DNA of 64,000 nucleotides from Camellia lanceoleosa (lineage: Eukaryota; Streptophyta; Magnoliopsida; Ericales; Theaceae). A model generated the notes under the pieces. It searched no databases and had not been told where the DNA came from. It was given only the letters and a program-made list of their open reading frames with translations. The position numbers were made by a program, and so were the translations under genes. Of the stretch, positions 36,013-47,760 are shown piece after piece; position 1 is the stretch's first letter; each line of letters starts with the position of its first letter. The DNA is taken from assembly GCA_025200525.1 (NCBI GenBank), contig CM045762.1, positions 83,543,893 to 83,607,892 of the forward strand, in the 5' to 3' direction.

Positions 36013-36060
36013 ATTTGTTTTATGAATCTTACTAGAAAGATAATATTTTGGTAAGGTTGA
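35755..36060. repeat. Four-unit tandem repeat, period 80-89 bp
   Basis: TGTTTTATGAATCTTACTAG begins units at 35763, 35843, 35927 and 36016. Each continues AAAGTCATGAATAGAAAAG and TTTTGGTCCTT and ends in an A-run; the last spacer holds (AT)n. High similarity between units suggests recent expansion. Confidence 0.85.
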
Positions 36061-37353
36061 AATAAAAAATATAAAAAGTGGTGAACAGCAATTCCAAGTA
36101 AAGTAATACAGAAGAAAAACAAATAAAAATAATGAACCACCACATCTTTCATTGACTACGGATTGTTTTAGAAAAATGGTTAAAAATTAATTTTTTGATA
36201 CAAAAAAATGTGAGAGAAAATGTGACTCAAAATAAGTTAAAAGTTGGTTTTTGACTTTTAACCAACTTGCCAAATTGGCCCTACATCATGCTCCAGATTA
36301 GCCTCATTTGGAAATAGACTATTTTAATAATTTTTTAATTTTTTACGAAAAATATGTAAAAAAAATTAAAAAAGTGATATAATAACTAATAGTAACTTTT
36401 TAATTTTTTAACTAAAATATATAGTTGACAAACCCAATTAAACTCGCAAAAACTAATAATCAAATCTGCCAAAAACTAAAAACTAAGAAAAAATCATCTC
36501 ACGAACATGATGTCAGTGTCAAATCGGGATTAGGAAAGACTCAACTCAACGCATTTATCTTACTACTATAATATAAGAAGCATTCTTAGTAGATTATGTA
36601 AATTTTATCCTAAAACATTAGTAAAAAATTTATTTTTTATTGTTAGAAAGTTATTTTTCCTTCTATTTCCTTCAACAAATTTCTAATTCTTTTTTTTATT
36701 CTATTAAAATATTATTTTTAATTATGAATTTTGAAAAAAAAAATCCAAAATGCGCACAACACACAGTTAAAAAAATAAAATAAAAATAAAAATCAGTGTG
36801 TTTGGTTTTAGCTTTCTGAATTCGATTTTTTGAAGATTGTGTTTTTTTTTATTGAATATTTTTTAAATTTTAAGCAATTTTTTTTTTTAGATACACCTTA
36901 CTTAGATGTATCTAAACAATAAAATATTTGTGAAAAAATATTTAAAAAAATTAATATATACACAAAACTATTAAAAAATGTACTGGTTTTTTTTTAAACT
37001 TTTAAATTTTTGTATTTTTTGGTATTTAGTGTGTTTTTTAAAGATTTTTTTCACAAATATTATACTTTTTAAGTGTATTTATGTTTGGTGTGTCTAAAAA
37101 TGAAAAAAAATTACTTAAAATATTAAAAAATATTAAAAACATTAGAATATGAAAAATAAAAAAGTAAAATTTTATGAAAACCAGAATCAAATAAACTGAA
37201 TAATTTTTTGAGGGAGGTACAGTGACTCCCTACAAAGGGAGCCACTGTAGCAAAAATTAGTTTAGGGAATTGTTTGGGGAAGCTGATGGGTGTGTATAAA
37301 GGGCCTACAACCTCTTAAAATAGGTAAGAGGTGGGTTTAGGGCAACGAACAAT
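36061..37353. other. AT-rich intergenic DNA
   Basis: No gene. Short dyad GGGAGTCACTGTACC-like sequence occurs at 37213-37255 (GTGACTCCCT..AGGGAGCCAC). Confidence 0.4.
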
Positions 37354-37495
37354 GCTAAAGACCCCGGTGTTGGGCATTCCAGCACCCCAGTGCCACACAT
37401 GGCACCTTGTCGATGGTGAAGTCCAAAAAAATAAAAAAAAATTTTTTGAGCCAATCAGGGACGGCCCCCAGTGACCCCCATTGGGGGTCTTTGCC
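37354..37495. mobile_element. Small hairpin MITE-like element
   Basis: Left GCTAAAGACCCCGGTG and right CATTGGGGGTCTTTGCC are imperfect inverted repeats about 142 bp apart, enclosing CCCCAGTGCC and GGCCCCCAGTG. No clear target duplication. Confidence 0.45.
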
Positions 37496-38492
37496 ATTTT
37501 TCTTAGGGCAACTGTTTGGAATGCTCTAAGTGGGAGTTTGGAGAGATACAGTAACCAGGGCTCTTTTCTTATTTTTCGTTTTTGTCCCTCACCTTTATTC
37601 AACTCAACTTTATTCAACTCAACTTTTGGCCTCTTTTGACAAAGAAATTAAAAGTAATTTTTTGATTTTTAGTCTCTTTTTAGTCAAATTAATTCTTTAC
37701 TTTTTTATACGTTTTAAAAAAAAATTAAAATTAATTTTTAACCTACTTCTTAAATATTGGAGATTTTTGGATTATTTGGTAAATTGACAGCCTTCCTTTA
37801 GAGCATCTCTAATGGTGTTTGGTAAAATAACATTATCATTGTTATAATTTGGCAATGAATAGTATTATTTTGCCAAATTATAACAATGGTGCTCCAATGG
37901 TCACATGCTATTTTGGCAAATTTCAACTAACTTTTCCTCCAAGTTTGTAGGTGTTGTTTGGATATAGATTTTTTAATTTTTTTTTTTTTTGGGTCTTTTG
38001 TGACCTTTTTTTAACTGTTTGTAAAAAAAAAAAAAATTATATATTTATATTATATCCAACTAGACAAATATAAAAAATGAAAAAGAAATTGAAAATTTGA
38101 AAGAAAAAAATTAAATACTCAAAATTACATTGGAACATAAAAATGACATTGCAAATAAAGACTAAAAATTACATTAAAAAATAAATGACATTGCAAAATT
38201 AAAAAAAAATGCATTCTCCCATAATTATTCATCAGGAGACGAGGGAAAATAGTGATTTGGGTTGCTGACATTTGCCGACCACTTAGCAAAAAATCTCATT
38301 TTTCCACATTATGTAATACGCTTTCGTCTAAGGGTCCAAATGAGAAATGTCCGTAGTCATTATCAAATGTTCTTCCTTTTTGATCTCATGTCTTGTCTTT
38401 TAATCTCAAATTCTTTCATCTCCTGCAATGCTTGAATCTTTTTTTTTTTTTTTTCCTCTTTCAACTTTTTTCTTTTCTTTCTTAGTAAGGTG

Positions 38493-39212
38493 TTAGTTAA
38501 ATGTCTCCAATTGTATGCTCATTTTTTGGACTTCAGCTTCAACGACTTGATTTCTCTGAAATAATTTTTTTGCAGCTAGCCGACCCATAGGCCTTTTACC
38601 TCTTGTAGAGACACTAGCCTCACCGATTGGATTATTACCAACAGTTAGATTGTTACCAACACTTGGACTGCTGTTCTCTTCAAGAGAAATGCAGTTATCC
38701 ATAGGGAAATCGAGGGCTAAATTAGGAAAAAATGGTGTATGTATCCTTGACTTCACCATGTTCGTAGTTGTTATATCGTGCCACCTGATATTGTTTTGCA
38801 AGATTGGCCAACAATGTTCAAAAGCAAAATGTTTGTTTTCATCTTGATGGTATGACCGTTTTGCTTGAAGCATCTGTATCAATAAAATATTAAATTAATT
38901 AATTAGTTAATTTTTACATAAGACAAAAAAAAAAAAAAACTAACATAATAAATGAAGATGAAATCTTACTATATCAACTTGTGACATCCCACTTGGATAT
39001 AGATTTTCGACTTGCGCTAGACACCCACGAAATTTGTTGCAACATTTCATGATTACACCCCATCGAGATGAGATAGACACTTGTGTTCTTGAGTGATCAT
39101 TCTGCAGCGAGCAATAATTTTCAAAATTTCTTCCCCAAAAATGAGCATGAGATTGCGAATTCCCAACAATTGGGTCTTCAGTAATGTGACACCAAGCTCT
39201 ACAAATTGCCAT
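38493..39212 (-). pseudogene. Harbinger ORF1 (Myb/SANT-like plus NAM-associated domain), element 1
   Basis: Exon 1 (39212 to 38970) encodes a Myb/SANT-like region with AWCHITEDPIVGNSQSHAHFW, ENYCSLQNDHSRTQVSISSR and GCLAQVENLYPSGMSQVD. An intron of about 96 bases (38969-38874, donor GTAAGA, acceptor GATACAG) leads to exon 2 (38873-38493). Exon 2 has KHFAFEHCWPILQNN, typical of the NAM-associated domain, then a Ser/Asn linker, and RGKRPMGRLAAKKLF. The reading frame ends at 38493 (QLETFN), earlier than in family members, which continue with a long charged coiled coil; remnants follow to about 38230. The natural N-terminus is probably lost to the Copia insertion 49 bases upstream. A truncated but otherwise open frame. 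Confidence 0.75.
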
Positions 39213-39260
39213 ACCTTCTTGAGTGGTGAATGATTTTCCTCTCTTTGTTTTTTATGAAGC

Positions 39261-39463
39261 TGTTGGCATGAGTTTTATTATTTCCATGTATAGGCTTTTT
39301 CTTACATAGCTTTATTATCTAAATCATGTCCATATTTGTATTGACTCGGATTCTACCCCAAGTCCTCTTATGCCTATATAAGGCTTCTTGTATCTTCTCT
39401 CATAGAATTAATTTTGTTAGAATACATGCAAATCACCAATTTATCACTTTATTCTTTTTGTCT
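39261..39463 (+). repeat. Copia 5' LTR
   Basis: It starts TGTTGGCATGAG and ends TTTTTGTCT; TATA-like TATATAAGG at about 39375. By eye it differs from the 3' LTR at about 20 of 203 positions, so the insertion is not recent. Confidence 0.9.
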
Positions 39464-39475
39464 TGGTATTAGAGC
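39464..39475 (+). other. Copia primer-binding site
   Basis: TGGTATTAGAGC, one change from the usual TGGTATCAGAGC complementary to initiator tRNA-Met, directly after the 5' LTR. Confidence 0.85.
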
Positions 39476-39590
39476 AATTCTTAACCCAGTTTAGGTCTTG
39501 GTTCGCTTGCTCTAACCCTAATCTCCAAACAAACTCTACCTCCTACAGACCCTGATTATCATGACAGACGATAGTTCTTAGCAAGTCACT

Positions 39591-40660
39591 GTGACAACTG
39601 GTGGAAACCCCAATCCCATGGTGACTATCCAGAGCGATTCCTCTGTCATTCCATTTGGAATCAAATTGAATGGTTCCAATTATACTATTTGGTCTCAGAT
39701 GATGGAATTGCATGCTTTCAGGCATGACAAGTTCAACTACTGGACGGGTAAGACTCCTCGGGTGGACAAATCTGATCCTGGTTATGCAAAGTGAAGTAAG
39801 GAGGATGCCATTGTCAAAGAATGGTTAGTGAAAACTATGGAGCCTGATTTACTTGGCCCCTTTCTTGGCCTACCGACTGCGGCCGAAGTTTGGAAAGGTG
39901 TTTCTCAAATGTACTATGATGGATCGGATGAATCACAGATTTACGAACTACGCTACAAAGCCACCCGTATAAAACAGAGTGGTTATCTGATTCCCTTGTA
40001 TTTTGCCAAGCTCAAGACCATATGGCAAGAGCTTGATAAGCGCCACCCTATTAAAATGACTTGTGCTACGAATATAAAAGTTCATCAAGATGAAATTGTG
40101 AAAGATCGTATCTATGATTTTCTTGCAGTATTGGATGATGGATTTGATAAAGTCCGTAGTGATTTTTTGCGGATCAAGTCGCTTCTTGGCTTAAAGGAAT
40201 TCTTTGCATATATCTGTCGCAAGGCTCAACGATAGACTATTATGCTCGCTTCTGGAGGTGTCATTGGTACTCCGTCTGTTACCATGGTATCCAAAGCCCC
40301 TGGTATCTCGACACCCCATACTCCTTATTTTTCTGATGTTGAAAACAAAGATGATTTGCATTGCATTTTTTGCAATGGTACTTGACATACTGCTGATACT
40401 TGCTTTAAGAAGCATGGGTTTCTTGATTGGTATTTGGAGCGTCGAAAGCAACTCAAAGCTGAGTGCACGACTAGACGTCCAAGCCATGCCAAAGTTGCTG
40501 ACACTGTGGCCGGGGTTACGGCAGTTGCGACCAGAAGACCAACCACCACTACTGTGCGACATTCTGGTAATCTAGCATCGGGTTTGTCCCTTATTTCTGA
40601 ACTCTCTCTCTCAAACTCCCTAAAAGATGCCGCTGGAAAAGCTCTAATCTCATCCGAGGA
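39591..40660 (+). pseudogene. Copia gag (UBN2-type), nonsense-disrupted
   Basis: Capsid/nucleocapsid part. The frame opens at 39591, where the first codon is TTG or a nearby ATG. It has the gag start pattern FGIKLNGSNYTIWSQMMELH, followed by TGKTPRVD, WLVKTMEPDLLGPFLGLPT and LKTIWQELDKRHPI. In-frame stops occur after GYAK (39795) and after RKAQR (40236). A zinc knuckle CIFCNGT..HTADTC at about 40357-40412 is itself cut by a TGA. All pieces stay in one frame, so the damage is by point mutation. It lies 116 bases after the primer site, in the normal order for Copia. Confidence 0.82.
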
Positions 40661-41887
40661 TCGTGACACAGGTTGGATAATCAACTCGGGTGCTACTGAT
40701 CACACGACTTATGATAAATCTCTATTTCAATATGAAACTTCTCATCGCCGAGATCTATAGTTATAGCCAATGGTGAAGCTAATCTTCTCACAGGGGCTGG
40801 TTTTATTGCTCTTACTCCTTCGTTGTCCCTACATCATACCTTGCTTGTTCCTACATTATCCAATAATTTACTCTTTGTCAATCAAGTTATAGAACAATTG
40901 GATTGTATAGTATTAATGTTTCCTCTTTGCTTACTCCAAGATATCCAGACTTGGGAGATCATTGGGTGTGGTACTAAGAGAGGGGGATTATATTATGTTG
41001 ATGATGTTGCAGCAAGTCGGGTTCATCAGGTGTGTAGGACAGAGACTGAGAAGACAAAAATAATTTGGTTTTGGCATTGTCATCATGGCCATGTGTCTTT
41101 TGGTTATTTATGCAAGTTACTACCTTCGTTATTTCAAGATGCCAAGGACTCTGAGTTTAAGTGCAATATTTGTATTTTAGCTAAGAGTCATCATGTCCCT
41201 TATCCTTTGAGTTTGAATAAAAGCATGGTTCCATTTGCTTTAATACACTCTAATGTCTGGGGTTTTTTCCCTGTTACTACTTATGTTGGTATTCAATGGT
41301 TTGTTAGCTTTGTGGACGATTGTACTCGTATGCCTTGGTTGTATGTGATGAAACATAAAAGTGATGTTGGTCCAATTTTTAGAGTTTTTCATTAGATGCT
41401 CAAAACCCAATTTTCTCTACCGAGCAAGGTTTTCCGCTTTGACAACGGAGGGAAATATATTAATTCTGAGCTCTCTCAATTTTTTCAAGAACTTGGCATG
41501 ATACATGAAACTAGCTGTTCTCAGACTCCGGAACAAAATGGCATTACAGAGCGTAAGAATCGACATATTCTTGAGGTTGCTCGGGCATTGCTTATCAGTG
41601 CTTTGGTCCCTAAAAATATGGCCGATGTCATTACATATGCTGTCTATTTGATAAACCAGATGCATTCTCAGACTCTTGATTTTCATACTCCTCTAGAAGC
41701 CTTGGCACATCACGTGCCTTTGTCGTCTACATTAAATCTTACTCCACGGATTTTCAGGTGTGTGGCATATGTTCACCTTCATAAGAATCAGCGGAGCAAA
41801 TTAGATCCTTGCACTATTTGTTGTGTTTTTCTTGGCTTTGCTCCACATCAGAAAGGCTACCGATGCTATCATCCTCTTACCCGGTGA
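40661..41887 (+). pseudogene. Copia protease and integrase, degenerate
   Basis: Protease: WIINSGATDHTT at about 40675 has Asn where the catalytic Asp of DSGA is expected. The frame changes before 40823. The GAG-pre-integrase zinc motif WHCHHGHVSFGYL...CNICILAKSH is followed by the integrase core. That core has the first Asp in FVDDCTR, the second in FRFDNGGKYINSE and the Glu in NGITERKNRHILEVARALL, so the DDE triad is visible. One in-frame TAG at 41393 separates two ORFs. The region ends near 41887, after which short frames lead to RT. Confidence 0.82.
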
Positions 41888-42828
41888 TTTTATGTCACCA
41901 TGGACGTGACATTCCTAGAACACGAGATGTTTTTTTACCCTACCTTGTCCAACCAAAGTGCTTCAGGGAGAGCTTAGTACACTTGAAGAACCTGATTGGT
42001 TTGAGGTTACATTGGAAGATGGAAAAGGAGTAGTGTTTAACAAGCCAATGGTAGCTGCACCAGAGCCAAGTTCACCTATACCAGTCACTACCCCTATTTT
42101 GGTTACAGTCGATACAAGCTGACTTAATTTACACAAAGATATTCCCACACCAAAATCGAAGCATATTGAGATTGTGGCTGTTCCGAATACTGAGTTTGCT
42201 GATTTCCCTTCTCTAGTGCCTGCTCATGCTTCTATGGATATCCTTGAGGTAAATGACTTAGACATTAATATTTTTACTAATCCTAACATTGTTGACAGAC
42301 CTCAATAGCTGCTTCTAAGACAAAATCAAGGCCGTTCACCTGACAGATTCTCACCACAAGGAAAAACAAGGTACTCCATTGCTCAATATGTATCCACTCA
42401 CAGATTGTCACCACAATATCAAGCCTTTGTGAATCAAATGACATCAGTTAAGTTCCCAAATAGTGTTAAGGAGGCTTTGAAGGATTCAAAATGGACAGAT
42501 GCTATGAATATAGAGATGGCGACCCTAGAGAGAAATAAGACTTGTAATGTAGTCTCGCTGCCAAAAGAAAAGAATCCAGTGGGGTGCAGAAGGGTATTTA
42601 TTATCAAACACAAAGCTGATGGAACGATTGACAGGTACAAGGCGAGGTTAGTAGCAAAGGGGTACACACAAACATATGGCGTGGATTATCATGAGACTTT
42701 TGCGCTAGTAGCGAAAATGAATACCATTAGAGTATTACATTCTTAGCAGCTAATTTGAATTGGCCTTTGATGCAGTTTGACATAAAAAAATGCCTTTTTA
42801 CACAGAGATTTGGAAGAAGAAGTATACA

Positions 42829-44877
42829 TATGGCGATTTTGATTTTGACCCGACCCTTGTTGTAATCTGGATACGGGTTTCTTGGTTTTGTACCGTTGAA
42901 TATATCTTGCTTATCTTCTTTTTCCTTAGACTTGGCTTTGGGATTGTTGTGGTTGTGTTTTGGAACAGGTTGGGTGTTCTTTTTCCCAACTCTTGTTGGT
43001 TAGAATTTTGTTCTTCCGCTCGAGTGGCACTTCTTGCACTTGAGCAAGCTTTGCAAACTCTCAGTACTTTTGTAGGTCTGCAAAAATATTGGGAGAGTGT
43101 ATTCTACGCTCGAGCGGCATTTCTTACACTCAAGCGGGTGTATGCTTGAGCCGCCATTCTTGCGTTTGAGCGATGTTCTTCTGTCTGCAAAACTATTGAA
43201 TGTGTGTATTCTGCGCTCGAGCGGAATAACTTATTATGTCTGACGCTCAAGCGTCAACTCTTGCGCTCGAGCAGACTGTGTGTATATCAGTTCGTAACAA
43301 CCTCATTTTACATCACTTTTTTTTTATTTCTCTCTCCCTCTAAAACTCTCCAAAAGCCTAGATCTTGAGTTTCTCTTCTAAAACTCATATTCTCTCTACT
43401 ATTTCATCTAGATCCAAAGAGATCTTCACTCTAGTGCCTTTGAGAAAAAGGTAGAATGCCTCAAGAGCTCTGTTTTGATCCGAGTAGAAGTTGATTTCAG
43501 CATCTTTGAAGTTCCTCCATTGTTGCTTTAGTCTTCTAAGCTTGAGGTAAGGATTTTTTACACTTTCATATGGTTTTTAACTTAGTTATTTGGTGATTAT
43601 GTAACAATGGTGGGCTTTGGGTGTATTAAGGACAAACCTAGGGTTTGGGTGTGAAATAAAAAGAAAGGGGGTTTTCATGTGTATGTTGTGGAAATGATTA
43701 TGAGGTTAAATATAAGGTTGTATGGTTACAAAATAGTTGATTTTGGCCTTTGGGTTGATATTTTGAAAAAGAGGAGTTTGCCCTAAAATGGTTTAAATAT
43801 TTATTTTGTATAGATAAATGAAATTGGTGTTGTAAAGATGAAATTGGATGAATATTGAAATAAATGGTGGAGTTGGAGATATATATACCGCTTCACACCC
43901 ATGGAAATTTGAATAAATTATTTGTCTTGAGATTGAATATCTATTTAGAAATATCTGCCTTGGGCTATCGGTGGAGGATAGCTATGATTGTTGTAGAAAT
44001 TGTATGAGGATTAGGTGAATTGAAACTAATCTCTTGTTGGTTGTCATTGAATATGACTATGTTTTAAATACATTGTATATGTATGATATTTGGGAAGAGA
44101 TAGGGAATGGACTCCATTGAAATTAAGTTGGCTAGAGTGTCTAGGCTGAAAGTCTTGAAACCGCACTTGTACATGGGTACCGATTTCCGCAGACGAAATT
44201 TTCATAAAATGGCAACTTGAAGTGTTTGTATGGTAGTTGTGTTGATTTGAGAACCACTGAGTTGTAATCTCAGTTGGGTTGTTTAGAAGATATTGAAATT
44301 GGTCCATGAATGGGGATGAAATGAATTAACCTGAAATGAATTGCAGGAAAATGGATGGAGATATAAAAGTTGATACTTTATGGTCTTGTAGAGTCTGGAT
44401 GTTTTGTCACAGGTATTGTATATGCACATTGTACTCATATCTTTGTTAAAATTTATATACTGTGTTATATTGTTTCTATTGGGCTTTGGCTCACCCTATT
44501 TGGGAACCTTTTTCAGGTGTTAGTGATATGCCTCTGCCAAGACAATAGCTTGGAGGGACTTTTGGGAGCAACAACTTCTTTCTTTTGTTGTATTCTTTTT
44601 GTATAGCCAAGGGCTTTAATTGTATTGAGCTAGGCTTACTTTTGTTGTAACCAAACAATGACTTGGAAAGATGTAAGCCTATAGGGCATATGATTATCTG
44701 TTTAGTTTTTAGTTCTTTTATCATTGCAACACATGTTGTAGATTCAGGATGAATAGTTTGTGAATGTATATCACATGTGTTATCTTTTGTATACGGACTC
44801 TCATGAATGAAAGTATATTATTTCTATTATTTTTGGCTTATGGGTTGAATTCATTTTATTAATTTGGGGGCACTACA
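42829..44877 (+). repeat. Solo LTR C (2.05 kb) inside the Copia RT
   Basis: It starts TATGGCGATTTTGATTTTGA and ends TTTGGGGGCACTACA, flanked by perfect duplications ATACA (42824-42828 and 44878-44882). Donor-like TTGAG/GTAAGGATTT at 43547; acceptor-like TTGGGCTTTGGCTCACCC..TTTTTCAG ending at 44516. Hairpin motifs lie at 44604-44690. Confidence 0.93.
43015..43280. repeat. CTCGAG palindrome array in solo LTR C
   Basis: About ten sites; exact CTCGAG at roughly 43019, 43109, 43217 and 43265, the others decayed to CTTGAG, CTCAAG or GTTTGAG. Confidence 0.8.
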
Positions 44878-46045
44878 ATACATGGATTTTCCACCTGGTT
44901 ATGGGGTAATTAATGAATCAGGTTGCGTAAGGCCTTATATGGCTTGAAGTAATCTCCTCCAGCATGGTTTGGAAGGTTTACAAATGCGATGAAGAAATAT
45001 GGGTATCATCAAGGAAATTTTGATCATACCATGTTTATAAAAAAAAAAACAAAGGATGGTAAGATTACTTTGTTAGTTATTTATGTTAACGATATGGTGG
45101 TTACAGGTGATGATATTGATGAAATTCAAAAGCTACAAGGGTATTTGGCTTCTGAGTTTGAAAGGAAGGACTTGGGAGGTTTGAAGTATTTTTTGGGAAT
45201 TGAAGTGGCCGGCTCTAGTAGTGGCATTTATCTGTCATAATGAAAGTACGTGTTGGATTTACTTATTGAAATAGGTATGTTAGGATGTAAACCCGTTAGT
45301 ACTTCTATTGTGCAAAATCACCATCTGGGAAAATATCTAAATCAAGTTCTGACGAATAGAGAGAGATATCAAAGGCTTGTTGAAAAATTAATTTATCTAT
45401 TGCTCACTAGACCTGATATTGCATATACAGTTACTGTTGTTAGTCAGTTCATGCACTCTCCAAGTGAGGATCATATGGAGGCTATAATATGTATCCTGAG
45501 TTATTTAAAGTCTGCCCCTGGGAAAGGTTTGCTATTCCAAAAGCATAGACATTTAAAGGTTGAGGGATACACCAATGCGGATTGGGCAAGCAATATTACG
45601 GACTGACGTTCCACATCAGGATACTTCACATTTGTGGGAGGTAATCTAATCACATGGCATAGTAAGAAATAAAATGTGGTCTCTCGCTCCGCAACTGAGG
45701 CTGAGTATAAAGGTATAGCTCAGGGAATTTGTGAAGTTCTCTGACTGCGGTTGTTGCTTACAGATATAGGTTTTGAACCACAGAGTTCTATGCAGCTTTA
45801 TTGTGATAATTAGGCTGCTTGAGAAATAACAAACAATCCTGTTCAGCATGACTGAACGAAACACGTGGAGGTAGATCGATATTTTATCAAAGAGAAGCTA
45901 GATGCAAACTTGGTGACTATACCATTTGTTAAATTAGAGGAGCAGCCAGTAGATGTACTGACACAGACAGTGTCCAGGAAAGTTTTTTATGACTTACTCG
46001 AGAAGTTGGGCATAGGAGATATCTACGCACCAACTTGAGGGGGAG

Positions 46046-46248
46046 TGTTGGCGTGAGTTGTATTATTTCCATGTATAGGCTTTTCCTTACATAGCTTTGT
46101 TGTCTAAATCATGTCCATATTTGTATTGACTTAGAGTCTACCCCAAGTCCTCTTATGTCTACATAAGGCTTCCTTTATCTTCTCTTTTAGAATTAATTTT
46201 GTTAGAATGCATACAAATCTCCAATTCATTACTTCATTCTTTTTGTCT
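46046..46248 (+). repeat. Copia 3' LTR with preceding polypurine tract
   Basis: It starts TGTTGGCGTGAG and is preceded by the purine run TGAGGGGGAG (46036-46045), the priming site for plus-strand synthesis. It ends TTTTTGTCT before GAACC. Confidence 0.9.
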
Positions 46249-46439
46249 GAACCTTCCATAGTGATTGTGTGAAAAAACTAAAAAGAAAATAATTTGTGAG
46301 GTTCACTATGAAATGAAATTGAGATAAAGAGAGAAGAAAAGAAAAATGAAATTTGAAATGTTTGGTGTGAAATGAAATTGAGATTGAGGGTTTCTATTTA
46401 TAGATATACAAAATATGACCGTTTGTAGAAAACGAGAGT

Positions 46440-46631
46440 TAATTTATAGATGTTGTTTGTACTTCATTTTTTTCCCTCCTGCCAAGCAAAAGAGCAATAC
46501 GACTCTTTTGCATTTCTAAGACAAGATCACCACCATCCATGTACCCGGGTTCCAATAGTTGAGATGAATGATCTAGAATCATCCAACCCATTCCAAGCCA
46601 AAAGTGAAGTCTCTCTTCACTTTCCCTCTTA

Positions 46632-46710
<79 letters not shown>

Positions 46711-47030
46711 TAAAGACCAACCTTTTCTCCTCCCTTTCCCTTTCACTCTCACTCTCTCTCTCAAACCAGAGTTTGCAGAGAGAGAACCAACATCCATAAA
46801 AATGTGTTTCATCCTTCTCATCTTCCTTCTACTCCACATGTATGTTCATCCTTCCACAACAGCTCAATCATCATGAATACCATAATACAAAGCTCGTCTC
46901 TCTCTGAAAGCCCCCATCATTGATGACCCACAATCAACTCTGTCCATATGGAACATCTCCACAAGCCACTGCACATGGGTCTGAGTCTCCACAAGCCACT
47001 GCATATGGGTCAAAGTCGTTTGGTATTTAT
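46440..47030 (+). pseudogene. Captured promoter, 5' UTR and first ~60 codons of an LRR receptor-kinase gene (BAM/CLV1-like)
   Basis: ATG at 46802 opens MCFILLIFLLLHMYVHPSTT, a signal peptide. In the same frame, past two stops, comes ARLSLKAPIIDDPQSTLSIW and NISTSHCTWV, then TGA at 46982. This matches the N-terminal LRRNT pattern of LRR receptor kinases, where a Leu/Lys block is followed by DDP, SxW and CxW; of these it looks closest to BAM1-3/CLV1-type receptors. Upstream is a pyrimidine-rich leader with (AC)n and (CT)n microsatellites (46634-46706), normal for a 5' UTR. A 31-base segment around CCACAAGCCACTGCACATGG is tandemly duplicated at 46950-47010. The segment lies inside Harbinger element 1 and is absent at the matching place of element 2, so it looks like gene capture. 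It reads opposite to the transposon ORF. Confidence 0.65.
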
Positions 47031-47513
47031 TGTTTAAAATCTACTTCAGATTTGCCAAATTATTGCTTGGATTGCTTGAGATTTGTTGAGATTACTTGAA
47101 ATTTGTTTGAGATTGCTTAAATATTGTTGTTGTTTTAGTGAAACTTTGTTTTAAAAAAAAATTTGATTTTTTTGTTCAAATGTATTGCCAACACTATTTA
47201 AACAAATTGGTGAGTTTTGTTTTAAAAAAAAAATCATGAATTTCACAAAATGAAAAAATTGATCTGTTTTTGTTTGAGTTTTTCTAGAAAGGATGAGAAA
47301 GGGAGGGAGGGAAGGAATGAATCAAGAAAATCATTTAATTTTGGGTGAGCTGACAGATTTTCCATTTGCCAAAGTTGTTATCAAACTTGGCAACAGCTTT
47401 GGCATTTGCCATTTTTAATAGCTGCTATATCTCACCATCGAAGAATCCCCTTTTCCTCAAAATTTCTATATTATAGCTTTGACAACTCCAATGACAAATC
47501 ATTGAAGATGCTC

Positions 47514-47760
47514 TTACAAGCCAAGTTTGTAATTTTGATGTAAGCCTTGTTGTCATATTGCTACGTGAAGGAAAGCTAATTATTGTTCACATGGCTTGGC
47601 TACCTACCTATCCTTTTTGTCGAGAGAGAACCATTTTACACTTTGGTCATGTTTGTTTTACAGATTAGGGGGTGAGTTTGGAGTAATGAGGATATGGGTC
47701 CTACTACATTTGTTTGGTGGTTTCCTTGTGAGGGGGATTGCTATTTTAAGTAGAGCATTA
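47514..47760. other. Spacer between the two Harbinger-type elements
   Basis: 247 bases including both inner TTA duplications. It holds GATTAGGGGGTGAGTTTGG, which may be one half of an older element whose other half begins near 52667. No gene. Confidence 0.4.

Larger units (their letters stand above)
42405..46020 (+). pseudogene. Copia reverse transcriptase and RNase H, split by solo LTR C
   Basis: The first RT part (42405-42746) has [39 protein letters not shown] and [19 protein letters not shown], classic Copia RT. Solo LTR C (42829-44877) sits inside the codons for the QPPGY-equivalent segment. RT resumes with MDFPPGYG at 44881, then NFDHTMF and LLVIYVNDMVVTGDD near 45090. There the catalytic YVDD is YVND, so the enzyme is dead. 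LGGLKYFLGIEVA and RPDIAYTVTVVSQFMHSPS follow, then RNase H with EGYTNADWASN (45560-45600) and diverged sequence to about 46020. Several stops. Confidence 0.85.
39261..46248 (+). mobile_element. Ty1/copia element (full length, degenerate), with nested solo LTR
   Basis: Two 203-bp LTRs (39261-39463 and 46046-46248), flanks GAAGC on the left and GAACC on the right. The uninterrupted relative in element 2 reads GAACC at this spot, so GAACC is the original target. Without the 2.05-kb solo LTR and its 5-bp duplication the element is about 4.9 kb, normal for Copia. Confidence 0.92.
37801..47513 (-). mobile_element. Harbinger-type element 1 (ORF1 only), interrupted by Copia and carrying a gene fragment
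   Basis: Terminal inverted repeats are GAGCATCTCTAATGG and CATTGAAGATGCTC, with TTA target duplications at 37798-37800 and 47514-47516. Subterminal blocks TTTGGCAA and TTGCCAAATTATA are shared with element 2. It encodes only the Myb/SANT plus NAM-associated protein (minus strand, 39212-38493) and no transposase. A Copia element (39261-46248) splits it, and a host gene fragment lies at about 46440-47030. Confidence 0.88.

Noticed and set aside
46439..46876. Repetitive ORFs of RERERE, CVCVCV and LSLSLS
   Set aside because: Translations of the AC and CT microsatellites in the captured 5' leader; only the frame from ATG 46802 is meaningful.
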